Positions 18,401 to 26,130 of a DNA stretch of 64,000 bases are shown piece after piece (position 1 is the stretch's first letter; each line of letters opens with the position of its first letter). The notes under the pieces were generated by a model. That model did no database searches and was not told the DNA's origin. It saw only the letters and a list, made by a program, of their open reading frames with translations. Source of the stretch: Rhodohalobacter sp. SW132 (GTDB lineage Bacteria; Bacteroidota; Rhodothermia; Balneolales; Balneolaceae); NCBI RefSeq assembly GCF_003390325.1, contig NZ_QUOK01000001.1, forward strand, positions 310,001 through 374,000. The letters run 5' to 3'. A program made the translations under genes and the position numbers.

Positions 18401-19101
18401 GAATCAAGTGCAATGTAGGCATTCTCATCAAGTATGAATTCCTCACCTCCAAATGTAAAATGCTCTACCTCGTTTCCGTTGATATTTAATGCAAATGTAT
18501 CAGCTGATGCGAAATGCTTTAAAAAATTGATCCCCCATTCGAAATAGCTGCTCCACTTAAGGTCTACATCTACAGCTGGATTCTTCGCTGTATATTCTTC
18601 TTCTTCAGAAGTAGTTCCCAACAGCTGCTCTTTTTTTTGCTTCGAAGTGGAACTTTCGGCAAATAAATAATCACGGTCAATCCAAGGTGAAAAGTCACCA
18701 TCTGCAATTAAATTTCCAGACTGTTCAAGCCTGGCCGGTATCCAGAGAGGTATTAAGGAATTTTTTACTTTATTCTGTTTCCTTTTGTTTTTAAGAAGCC
18801 TTCGGAAGGGACAGATAAGTACCGGACAGAACATTGGCTCATCGTCTGCATCAAAGGTATGAGTTTCAGTTTTTTTATCGCTGCCATCTTTATCTTTTAA
18901 TTCTGAGCGATACTTATGAAATAATTTCTCAGTGATGCTATGATTTACTTTGCCTTCTGTGATTTCTTTGAAAGAAATTTTTAAAGCATTTTTAAAATAA
19001 GAATAAGAATTTACCTTCCTGCGTTCTGCTTCTAATAATGAATTTCTGAGATATCTTAGAACGGTATGACTGCTGTTCTTCTTCCTATCTATAATTGGCA
19101 C
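15498..19101 (-). pseudogene. COG1112-type SF1 helicase with C-terminal PLD nuclease, frameshifted (Mokosh type II-like)
   Basis: Two abutting frames form one gene of about 1200 codons. Frame 1 (19101-16771, GTG start, 776 residues) carries an N-terminal VLRYLRNSLLEAERRKV-type region, Walker A GPPGTGKTT near residue 320, a long insert, and the Walker B variant DEAG near 725. Frame 2 (16808-15498, apparent TTG start) continues with helicase motifs (SEHWRC, VGTVHALQGAERD, NVAVSRAKE) and a PLD-like domain containing SPFITD and one HxK-x4-D motif (HNKTMCAD). Near 16805 the minus strand reads ATTGGACAAAG; one G fewer restores I-I-D-K-E-N across the junction. Helicase plus PLD in one chain is the architecture of Mokosh type II (MkoC) anti-phage proteins. 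It may be a pseudogene, a sequencing error, a phase-variable site or programmed slippage. Confidence 0.75.
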
Positions 19102-19465
19102 TTTTGATATTATTTTTATTAAAACCTTGATTCCCAGATTTTCTGGTTGATATTTGTGCCAGTTTCTTCATTATTAAATCAATAGAATGAACATCAAACT
19201 TTTCTGCCATCCATCAAACCAACTACAATCCCTCCTTCTGAAGTTGGAAACTTGCATTAAATCTCCTCGAATTTATTTTGATCTATGGACTTAAATTGAC
19301 AGATCAGTCCTCAATAATCACATCCGCGGCAAAAAATGAGAAATGATGATTGATATTGTTTTCGGAATAATTATATCCAGGTTGATTGAATTTAGCTTTG
19401 TTTGAACAATGTGTTCTGAATGAAACTTCCCCTTTTTATAGGTTCCAATATCCCACACTACCCTT
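19102..19465. other. 364-bp AT-rich spacer between glycan operon end and helicase gene
   Basis: It separates the last gene of the glycan operon from the helicase-PLD gene. I see no strong terminator hairpin and no convincing promoter. A 41-codon leftward frame (19085-19210) overlaps the helicase start but has no recognisable features. Confidence 0.5.
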
Positions 19466-20230
19466 TTACTCAAAATTAACTTCAGAGGCTATTTTCAGAT
19501 CTTTTATGTTATCAACCTCAAACCATCCTCTTTGAATCGAAACATACGTGACCTTAGAGGTTTGAGATAGAAAATTAAGCAGGTCGGTCATGTACGTATT
19601 TTTGAGTTCGCGTCCGGAATTCCAGGTGTCAGCTATGCAGGCCGAATCATCTTTACAACTGTAGTATGCTTTCTTCATGATATCACACCCTTTGGCCGAG
19701 AATTTCATCAACCCTGTAAATTGCCCATCTATTTCTTTCGTGGAATTCGCTTTTTGACCAAGACTCTTTACCTGGTTATTCGGCCCCGTGACAAATGTCT
19801 CTGCATCTGACAGCGGATCTCCACAACGCTTATTCCAATATTGCTCCCAGAGTTCATCTGAGGCCAAAACGATATCTTCTTTGCTGTCTAATACTTTTTT
19901 CAGCACTTTTTTCGAATAGATAATATCTCCGTATGCAACTATAACTTCTCTATTAAATTCCTTTTCTGCACACATGAGGCTGTAGACCATATTTGTTGAA
20001 TCAAAATCAATATTTATTACTTTTTTTATTCTCGGATCCTGAATCTTCTCTTCTTTATACCCGGCCACTACTGTAATATCTACAATGCCATAAGAGTTTA
20101 AGGTTTCAATTTGCCATTCAAGCATTGGTTTTCCATTTACTTTAACCATGCATTTGGGGACATCATCAGTAAGTGGGCGGAGTCGTGTTCCTTGTCCTGC
20201 TGCGAGAATTATTGCTTTTGCTGAACTCAT
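19466..20230 (-). CDS. Sugar/glutamine-phosphate nucleotidyltransferase, probable CTP:phosphoglutamine cytidylyltransferase
   Basis: A 254-residue nucleotidyltransferase (GT-A-like fold). The nucleotide-binding ILAAGQGTRLRP is at residues 8-19, a PKCMVKVNGKPMLEW lysine region follows, YGDIIY carries the metal-binding Asp near 97-102, and GWFEVDNIKDL is at the C-terminus. LicC-like cytidylyltransferases have this form. The gene is the last of a run translationally coupled with a glutamine-amidotransferase-like hydrolase and a PEP-synthase-like kinase. In Campylobacter the same trio (Cj1416, Cj1417, Cj1418) makes CDP-amidate, and this would be the Cj1416 counterpart, joining CTP and glutamine phosphate. 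The fold is certain; the substrate rests on context. Confidence 0.75.
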   Translation of the reverse strand: MSSAKAIILAAGQGTRLRPLTDDVPKCMVKVNGKPMLEWQIETLNSYGIVDITVVAGYKEEKIQDPRIKKVINIDFDSTNMVYSLMCAEKEFNREVIVAYGDIIYSKKVLKKVLDSKEDIVLASDELWEQYWNKRCGDPLSDAETFVTGPNNQVKSLGQKANSTKEIDGQFTGLMKFSAKGCDIMKKAYYSCKDDSACIADTWNSGRELKNTYMTDLLNFLSQTSKVTYVSIQRGWFEVDNIKDLKIASEVNFE

Positions 20231-20901
20231 GTTTTCTGACTGGCATTAAAAATTTTTGAAAATAAAAAAATGTCTTCTTCTCTGAATGAAGTATATCGTT
20301 CGGGATGCCACATCATACCAAAAATTGGATGTGAATTGTGACGAACAGCTTCAGCTTCATCCTTGTAACGGCCGGCAACCACTATCTCTTCAGGCAGGTC
20401 ATCAATCAAGATTCCTTTACGATGATAAGAATTGCAGGATCTTTTATCGCCGAAAATATTGGAAAAGTGTTGTTCTAAAAAAGAAACCTCATGCTCTTTC
20501 GCTACATGTATTCCCGGCTCAACATCGGAAAGCTTTCCACCAAAAAAGGTGCATATTAATTGCATTCCCCGGCAAATTCCGATCACCGGTTTCTGGTTGG
20601 TAACAGCCCATTGAAGTAACTCGGTTTCGGTTTTATCTCTTTCTATGGCAACATCTTCTTTCATTAACAAATCGAGATCATCACTTTTATTTTCCGAGAC
20701 GTTGTTGCCACCTGAAAAAATGACCCCGTCTAATTGCAAGTGATCTGTATAATCAATTGGGCTTGATATTGCATTGGGTATTGGATAGAGCTGGATACCA
20801 ATCTTGGATGCAAATGCATACCAACTTTGGTCCAGGACATCTCGTCGTTCATTTACCTTTTCTTCATATACAACCCGCTGCGTTATACCAATTCGTTTCA
20901 T
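20227..20901 (-). CDS. Class I glutamine amidotransferase-like hydrolase, probable gamma-glutamyl-CDP-amidate hydrolase
   Basis: A 224-residue class I GATase/gamma-glutamyl hydrolase fold (PuuD-like). The catalytic triad is Cys110 in GICRGMQ, His199 and Glu201 in WHPER, and the SGGNN loop is at residues 63-67. No synthetase domain is fused and no amidation partner is encoded nearby, so it is a stand-alone hydrolase. It overlaps its neighbours by 4 bp on both sides, between a PEP-synthase-like kinase and a nucleotidyltransferase. That order is the signature of the phosphoramidate pathway, where Cj1417 releases glutamate from gamma-glutamyl-CDP-amidate to give cytidine diphosphoramidate. A generic gamma-glutamyl-GABA hydrolase is the alternative, but it would not explain the coupling. 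Confidence 0.78.
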   Translation of the reverse strand: MKRIGITQRVVYEEKVNERRDVLDQSWYAFASKIGIQLYPIPNAISSPIDYTDHLQLDGVIFSGGNNVSENKSDDLDLLMKEDVAIERDKTETELLQWAVTNQKPVIGICRGMQLICTFFGGKLSDVEPGIHVAKEHEVSFLEQHFSNIFGDKRSCNSYHRKGILIDDLPEEIVVAGRYKDEAEAVRHNSHPIFGMMWHPERYTSFREEDIFLFSKIFNASQKT

Positions 20902-23900
20902 CCCAATACACGTATTTGTTTATTGGCACAATTCAATTCTACCTTTTCTGCCTTTTGCAGCCTATCAAAAAGTTCTTCTCCACATCCAATAGCTGCAGGC
21001 AGTCCAAATTCAGCACAGCGAATCGTCATGTGAGACGCAGCACCACCATATTTGGTAATCAACCCTTTTATAGGGTGCAAGAATATCCAATCATAACCCG
21101 GATCTGCACCTTCTGTAAGCACAATTTTACCAACAAGTTCTTCTTTAGAAGAAATCTCTGATAGTTTACAAATAGCAGATGTCACCGATTTAGTACTTAC
21201 ATAATTAGGCTCTGCTGAATTATGTTCAATTATATCCAGATCATCGGGTGATAAAATGATTTGAGGGGTCTCAATTTTATTCGAATCTTCGTGCCAGGTT
21301 CTTCCATCCTGCACTTTTTGTTTTATGTATAGAACCGGTTCCCGTGCAATAGTTTGTGTATTCAGCCGTAAAATATCTTCTACAAATAAGTACGACATAT
21401 CCTGCCTAGTAAAACCATGATGAAATCCCCATTCTGTAATCAATGTGAGCACGGCGTCCAGGTTTTTGGTGAATTGGAATTTAGCGTATTCCCTTGCCGC
21501 TGTAGCCTTGCGAATGAATTCCAATAATTGAGGGGCACTAAACTTCATTTCCATCGTTTCAATTTCCTGCTCTATCCTGGCCATTGTTTTTTCAGAAAAT
21601 AACGTTGATGAGGCCTCTATACTCTTGATTGCTGGCTGATTTGTTGCTCTTTGCGAAGATTCCAACGGAAAATAATATTCCGGCTTTTCCCTATAACTAA
21701 ATGTTGTGATATCGTAACTTCCCGGACGCAGATGGCCAAATTCATTCAAAAAATCTTCTCGCGATAATTTGCCCGCCAGAACAAGATCCATCTTTTCTAC
21801 CAGTTCTCCGGCAACAGTCTCAATTGTATTTAAATACTGATCTTTCTCTGTTTTTGTTATGGCGCCTTTAGCAACCAATCCTTTCATCATAGAGGATGCT
21901 ATAAACCCATATCGTGCCATAATGGAAAATGGAATGGTTCCAAAGTTTATGCAATCATCAATCAGAATATTAATAATTGACGGGATCTCATCGATCTCAT
22001 AATTCTGTTGGAGTAACTTTTCTCTTCGCGGATTTAATTTTTCGGTCTCTTTAATGAGTTCATCCACCGATAGAGTATCCCCAACTACAGCCTGCTCTGT
22101 TAGCTGATGCAAACCAGATTTGAGTTCATTGATCTCTTCGTTCGTAAATCCTGCATCAATAAGCCTTTGAAGGTGGTGATCGATATCCGGGCTAAAGCAT
22201 GTAATGGCAATATCAAACTCGATCTTATCATGAAGATGTGGATTCTCTTTCAGCCTTTGGACGTAATGATTTATAAGTTTTTCGGAAAGCTCGGGTGAAA
22301 GATCTTTAGGAATTAGATTATTGAAACTATTCCTAACATCAATATATGGATGCCCGCCAATGCTAAACATGAGTTTTTCCGGGGCCGGATCGTGATATCC
22401 CATTTTGCCCCGGGCAACTCGCCACGCAGAATCGGTAATCAAATATTGGTATAACGAAATATCTAAAGGCTTTGGGCGCACTCCAATCATTTCAGCCGGA
22501 TTCCAATCAGGCATATCCGCCAAAAGTGTATTCTCACCATAGATATGAGGATATGGTTTACATCGCGATTTAATCTTTCTTTTGGCTTCCTCTACCCTGC
22601 TATGAAAATCTTGCACCTCTCTTAGCCCGGTGTGAGTGGTGATGGGCCGTACCTGAACAACATACAGCACACCGGAGGTACTAAGTACGAATTCAATATC
22701 GAGCGAGGAATAGCCGGTTATAGATTCCAACTCCTCAACGGCCTCCGTTATTTTTTGCAGTCGTAAATCATTGGGGCGCTTTTGTCCATTTTTATAGATC
22801 AATATAGATCGGGAATCTCCTGTGCTCCCTGATGTCACCGTATCTGTTCTGTTTGATTGATCATCATAATTGATCAGAATATAGGGGGTCCCATTTTCCA
22901 AATGTCTGGTGAAAGCCACTCCGCTCATTTCAACATCTGTAATAAATGGTTGTACCAATACCTGATTCTCAGGATTATACGTTCCGGAACCATTGGATCG
23001 AAAGCCGCTTATCACTTCTTCCACGGCTGAATCTAACATCTTTGGCTCCCCAGCCGAAACTCCTGCAACACTAAGAAAAGCCCCGGCTTGGGATGAATCC
23101 CATGAATCTTCTTCCAGAGAACTGCTTCTAACGATTAATTCATGTCCCTGAAACCGATGTTGTATATCTTTAATAATGGTTTCTGAGTTGTGCTCCCAAT
23201 ATTTTAATGGAAAATGAATCTGGTCGGTAACCACAGATTTTTTCACAAACGGTCGAATTCGCTCTAACGTCTCTGCTTTGGTACCAAATATGAAATGGGC
23301 AAGATCTTCATGAGAATCCAGTTCGGCCCAGTCTCCACTGTGATCAAATAAAGTGAGCTCGAATTTATTTTTATCCTTTAAATAGATCAACAAATCGGTC
23401 AGGCTTCCCTGGTCATTCAATCCCGATTGTTTCTGGCCTACAAATATTTCATACAAATCCCGGACAACATGCTCTTTCAAATACATCAACCCCGAAAACT
23501 GTGCATTTGCCGCTTCAGGTGATATGTTTTGCCGGCCTACCTTTTCAGCTGTTCCGTTTGAAGAGATTACTTTCTCGGCACGGTATTGCAGCTCAGGTGA
23601 TGTAAGCCTTTCCCTCCAGTTTTTATCCACTCCGATTAAAACCGGTGACTGATTCTGCAGAAGTTCTTGAAAAACAGATGGGCGAAAGACTGTATCCGCA
23701 TACATAAACATCAGATCCCCTCCCTGCCAGTTTTCCATCGCATACCTGAGTGATCCCAACACATGGGTACTCTCCCACCTGGGATTAATCGCATAATGTA
23801 TTTGTGGATACTCCCGTATAATTTTCTCGATCTGATACCCCCCAACAAATGAGATCTGGTCGTATGCAATTCCGGCTTCACTTAAACCATAAAGAGTCCA

Positions 23901-24026
23901 GTCCAAAACTTTATGTCCGCGAACCAGCCTCTCCAGAATAGGCTGAGAATGATCTGAATAAAGCGAACTTTGTGTACGTGCTGCACCAAATATAAAAACC
24001 TGCATTTTGCCCCGTGCCTTATTCAT
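20898..24026 (-). CDS. Nucleotidyltransferase-like domain fused to PEP-synthase-like kinase, probable L-glutamine kinase
   Basis: A 1042-residue fusion. Residues ~8-245 are a nucleotidyltransferase-like domain that shares landmarks with the separate enzyme downstream (MYADTVF, NAQFSGLMYL, SLTDLLIYL, GDWAELDS). Its GxGTRL loop, however, is replaced by FGAARTQSSLYSD, so it may be inactive or altered in specificity. Residues ~260-470 are a PPDK/PEP-synthase ATP-grasp domain (RSSSLEEDSWDSSQAGAF, VEMSGVAFTR, QVRPITTH). After a helical middle region the C-terminal phosphohistidine domain has GGAASHMTIRCAEFGLPAA with catalytic His999. Campylobacter Cj1418, a glutamine kinase, has the ATP-grasp and His domains; together with the two downstream genes this points to phosphorylation of the glutamine amide. 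The ATG overlaps the upstream stop by 8 bp. Confidence 0.75.
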   Translation of the reverse strand: MNKARGKMQVFIFGAARTQSSLYSDHSQPILERLVRGHKVLDWTLYGLSEAGIAYDQISFVGGYQIEKIIREYPQIHYAINPRWESTHVLGSLRYAMENWQGGDLMFMYADTVFRPSVFQELLQNQSPVLIGVDKNWRERLTSPELQYRAEKVISSNGTAEKVGRQNISPEAANAQFSGLMYLKEHVVRDLYEIFVGQKQSGLNDQGSLTDLLIYLKDKNKFELTLFDHSGDWAELDSHEDLAHFIFGTKAETLERIRPFVKKSVVTDQIHFPLKYWEHNSETIIKDIQHRFQGHELIVRSSSLEEDSWDSSQAGAFLSVAGVSAGEPKMLDSAVEEVISGFRSNGSGTYNPENQVLVQPFITDVEMSGVAFTRHLENGTPYILINYDDQSNRTDTVTSGSTGDSRSILIYKNGQKRPNDLRLQKITEAVEELESITGYSSLDIEFVLSTSGVLYVVQVRPITTHTGLREVQDFHSRVEEAKRKIKSRCKPYPHIYGENTLLADMPDWNPAEMIGVRPKPLDISLYQYLITDSAWRVARGKMGYHDPAPEKLMFSIGGHPYIDVRNSFNNLIPKDLSPELSEKLINHYVQRLKENPHLHDKIEFDIAITCFSPDIDHHLQRLIDAGFTNEEINELKSGLHQLTEQAVVGDTLSVDELIKETEKLNPRREKLLQQNYEIDEIPSIINILIDDCINFGTIPFSIMARYGFIASSMMKGLVAKGAITKTEKDQYLNTIETVAGELVEKMDLVLAGKLSREDFLNEFGHLRPGSYDITTFSYREKPEYYFPLESSQRATNQPAIKSIEASSTLFSEKTMARIEQEIETMEMKFSAPQLLEFIRKATAAREYAKFQFTKNLDAVLTLITEWGFHHGFTRQDMSYLFVEDILRLNTQTIAREPVLYIKQKVQDGRTWHEDSNKIETPQIILSPDDLDIIEHNSAEPNYVSTKSVTSAICKLSEISSKEELVGKIVLTEGADPGYDWIFLHPIKGLITKYGGAASHMTIRCAEFGLPAAIGCGEELFDRLQKAEKVELNCANKQIRVLG

Positions 24027-24921
24027 AAATTGGATTTTTTACCTCTTTATTATCGTACCAATTCTGCAATTCATTAAGCAGGTCTATCTCATCACGATTT
24101 AGAATAGATTGATAAATACCAATGTTCTTAACAGAAATCCCCGGATCAAAATACCGAAGCGATGCAGTATGTGATTCACTCTTCACATTTAGAAAGTTTT
24201 CAATTTTTCTCTTTATCTCTTCATAATGGTTAACGAGCTTCTCAAACCCAATATGAATAACTTTTTCCGGGCCATGTGCTTCCAATATCTTGTCTGCCCA
24301 ATTAATTCGGGCTTTCAGTGTATCTATTTGAAATTTTACAGCACCCATCCTGTCCCCTCCGTAAATATCAGCTGTCGCAGACCTCATATGTTTAAATAAA
24401 TGTCCCTGCCTAATAATCTCTGCCATTTGATCTTTTGGAGATCTGTAAACTATAATCATCTTATACGGACTAAATACTTCAGGCCAAACCTTAAAGTGTT
24501 GTCCAAGAAGAAGAGGCTGATCAAAAACTACCCATTTCGCATTTCCTCCATATATCGACCGAATAGTATCAATCCACAATTTTGCTTCTTGCAAATTATG
24601 CTGATGGTCACCTTTTTTTAAACTTCTATATAACTGGGTCAATGCCTGAAGCCGTGATAAAGATTGTTTCAACGTATGTTTATCAATATCACTGATGCGA
24701 CTGTTTAAATTTTTAATTTCTTTTAAACTATTCCCAAGCAGCGTTTCAATTTTTGACGGGTAGTATTTGCTAATCCTTTTTTCCAAATGATCTCCAACCA
24801 GTCCCGGCCTTCTAAATTCATCGAACTCTCCGGGAACAAAACCGGTCCCTTCATATTCTTTTAAAAGGTCCGTAACAGCACTTGAACCTGACCACAAAAG
24901 CCCATTTATCAAAACATTCAT
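24019..24921 (-). CDS. P-loop sulfotransferase-like protein
   Basis: A 300-residue protein with an N-terminal P-loop (INGLLWSGSSAVTDLL, residues 4-19) like the 5'-phosphosulfate loop of sulfotransferases, and a later MIIVYRSPKDQMAEII segment near residue 155 like the 3'-phosphate-binding helix. Sulfotransferases use PAPS, a 3'-phosphorylated nucleotide carrying a transferable group. In the phosphoramidate pathway the activated donor is 3'-phospho-CDP-amidate, which has the same logic, and this gene overlaps the putative glutamine kinase by 8 bp. It could be the phosphoramidate transferase, a true sulfotransferase, or, less likely, the nucleotide 3'-kinase. No PAPS-synthesis genes are visible nearby. 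Confidence 0.6.
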   Translation of the reverse strand: MNVLINGLLWSGSSAVTDLLKEYEGTGFVPGEFDEFRRPGLVGDHLEKRISKYYPSKIETLLGNSLKEIKNLNSRISDIDKHTLKQSLSRLQALTQLYRSLKKGDHQHNLQEAKLWIDTIRSIYGGNAKWVVFDQPLLLGQHFKVWPEVFSPYKMIIVYRSPKDQMAEIIRQGHLFKHMRSATADIYGGDRMGAVKFQIDTLKARINWADKILEAHGPEKVIHIGFEKLVNHYEEIKRKIENFLNVKSESHTASLRYFDPGISVKNIGIYQSILNRDEIDLLNELQNWYDNKEVKNPIYE

Positions 24922-25006
24922 ATCATTTATAAAATCTTATTGAAATTTTATCAAAAGAAGCCTGGTTAGATGTGCTAAGCAGGCTCTTTTAATCCACTAA
25001 TTTGGT

Positions 25007-25798
25007 TTAATGTTGATTGAATTTGTTTATGGCTTGCGGTAATAAAGCATCATGCATGAAATAATACGTTTTACCTTCTGAATGCTGTTGCCGGGTTGTC
25101 TTCCAGTAAGCCGGGTCGGGGATATTATGGAACAATGAGCCCAGTATTTCAGCCCGAAAGTGTGGATCCACATAGTTGATAAGAAGTTTCTTTGCAGCCT
25201 TTAAACCCATTTCTCGAAAGTCAACTTCAAAACTTGGTAACAAGTGGCTTCTGGTATCGATGATGTCACCTGTATCAATTCCTTCATTCATAAAAAAGGC
25301 ACTCATTCCAATTATGTCGTGCACTAATGTACTCCACAGAAACCCATCTGCCCCTTTAACATTTGGAACTTCTCCAGGATGGATGTGAATAAAGCGTTTT
25401 CCACAATTCAGAACATCTTTTCTGAGTATCCCCCCGCCACAAAAAATAATGTATTGTTCTGACGTGTTCTCCAGAAACGTAATGAGGATCTCACCATTAA
25501 TATTATCGATGGTTAACGTGTCGTATTCCCATCCTATAGAATTGAGAGTGTCTTCAGTGGAAAGGGTCAGATCTCCGGTAAACAAACTTTTTGCTTTTAA
25601 AGCAGAATTGATTGCAGAAGCAATCCTGGAGAATTCAGATGTAGTTAATTCTTCAATTTTATTTGAATAGCTACTGTTCTGCCATCTCAAAAGTAATACC
25701 TTCGATGGTCTCAACCCTAACCTGTGTAATCTATACAGGTATGCTTTCGTAATATTGTGGGCAGTTGCAAGTAAAAGTACATTCTCCAATCTCTTCAT
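25007..25798 (-). CDS. Formyltransferase-domain protein (methionyl-tRNA formyltransferase-like)
   Basis: A 263-residue protein with the formyltransferase fold. The conserved FIHIHPGEVPNVKGADGFLW (residues 136-155, His140) and GIDTGDII (Asp175/Asp178) correspond to the catalytic His and Asp of 10-formyltetrahydrofolate enzymes. It is shorter than methionyl-tRNA formyltransferase and lacks its C-terminal tRNA-binding domain, which is usual for enzymes that N-formylate amino sugars. In this operon an amino-sugar substrate, such as the product of the aminotransferase at 27377-28495, is plausible. The usual catalytic Asn before the His is not evident (GGGIL stands there), so altered chemistry is possible. 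Confidence 0.7.
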   Translation of the reverse strand: MKRLENVLLLATAHNITKAYLYRLHRLGLRPSKVLLLRWQNSSYSNKIEELTTSEFSRIASAINSALKAKSLFTGDLTLSTEDTLNSIGWEYDTLTIDNINGEILITFLENTSEQYIIFCGGGILRKDVLNCGKRFIHIHPGEVPNVKGADGFLWSTLVHDIIGMSAFFMNEGIDTGDIIDTRSHLLPSFEVDFREMGLKAAKKLLINYVDPHFRAEILGSLFHNIPDPAYWKTTRQQHSEGKTYYFMHDALLPQAINKFNQH

Positions 25799-25802
25799 GA
25801 TA

Positions 25803-26130
25803 TTAAAAATTGATTTGGGGCAGTTCCATATCGATCAGATCCCCAATTTTTAAAGCTGTATTGTAGAACCGTACATCTTTTTGGATATATGCCAGAAGAC
25901 AAAAGCTAACCGCTAATTGGCTATATATTTCTTTACCTAATTCTTACTTTTGTTGCCGGTTTCGAAAGCTCATCGTCGTAACCGGTGTACAACTTTTTAT
26001 TGATCTCAAATTTTCGCATCAGTTTTTCAAGAAGATTGCTGTTCAAGCTGTCTTCAACCTGAATAGCTGGGATTATATCTTTGATTCTAACCTTTATTTG
26101 CCTCCCGCTCTGATCGCAGACTTTATGTAT
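25803..26130 (-). pseudogene. Decayed gene remnant between the formyltransferase-like and CDP-glycerol-transferase-like genes
   Basis: Two short minus-strand frames without start codons read as the tail of one lost gene. The first is open from 26130 to the stop at 25933 (containing VEDSLNSNLLEKLMRKFEI and LYTGYDDELSKPATKV). The second is open to the stop at 25803 (ELGKEIYSQLAVSFCLLAYI, RFYNTALKIGDLIDMEL). One added base near 25940 would join them in frame. The first frame begins inside the 3' end of the upstream gene, as coupled genes in this operon do, but its 5' part is missing. I do not recognise the family. It is the only non-compact junction of the operon apart from the 85-bp gap at 24922-25006. 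Confidence 0.4.

Noticed and set aside
19085-19210. 41-codon leftward frame before the helicase gene
   Set aside because: It is short, has no recognisable sequence and overlaps the helicase start; it could be a leader or chance frame, but nothing supports it as a gene.
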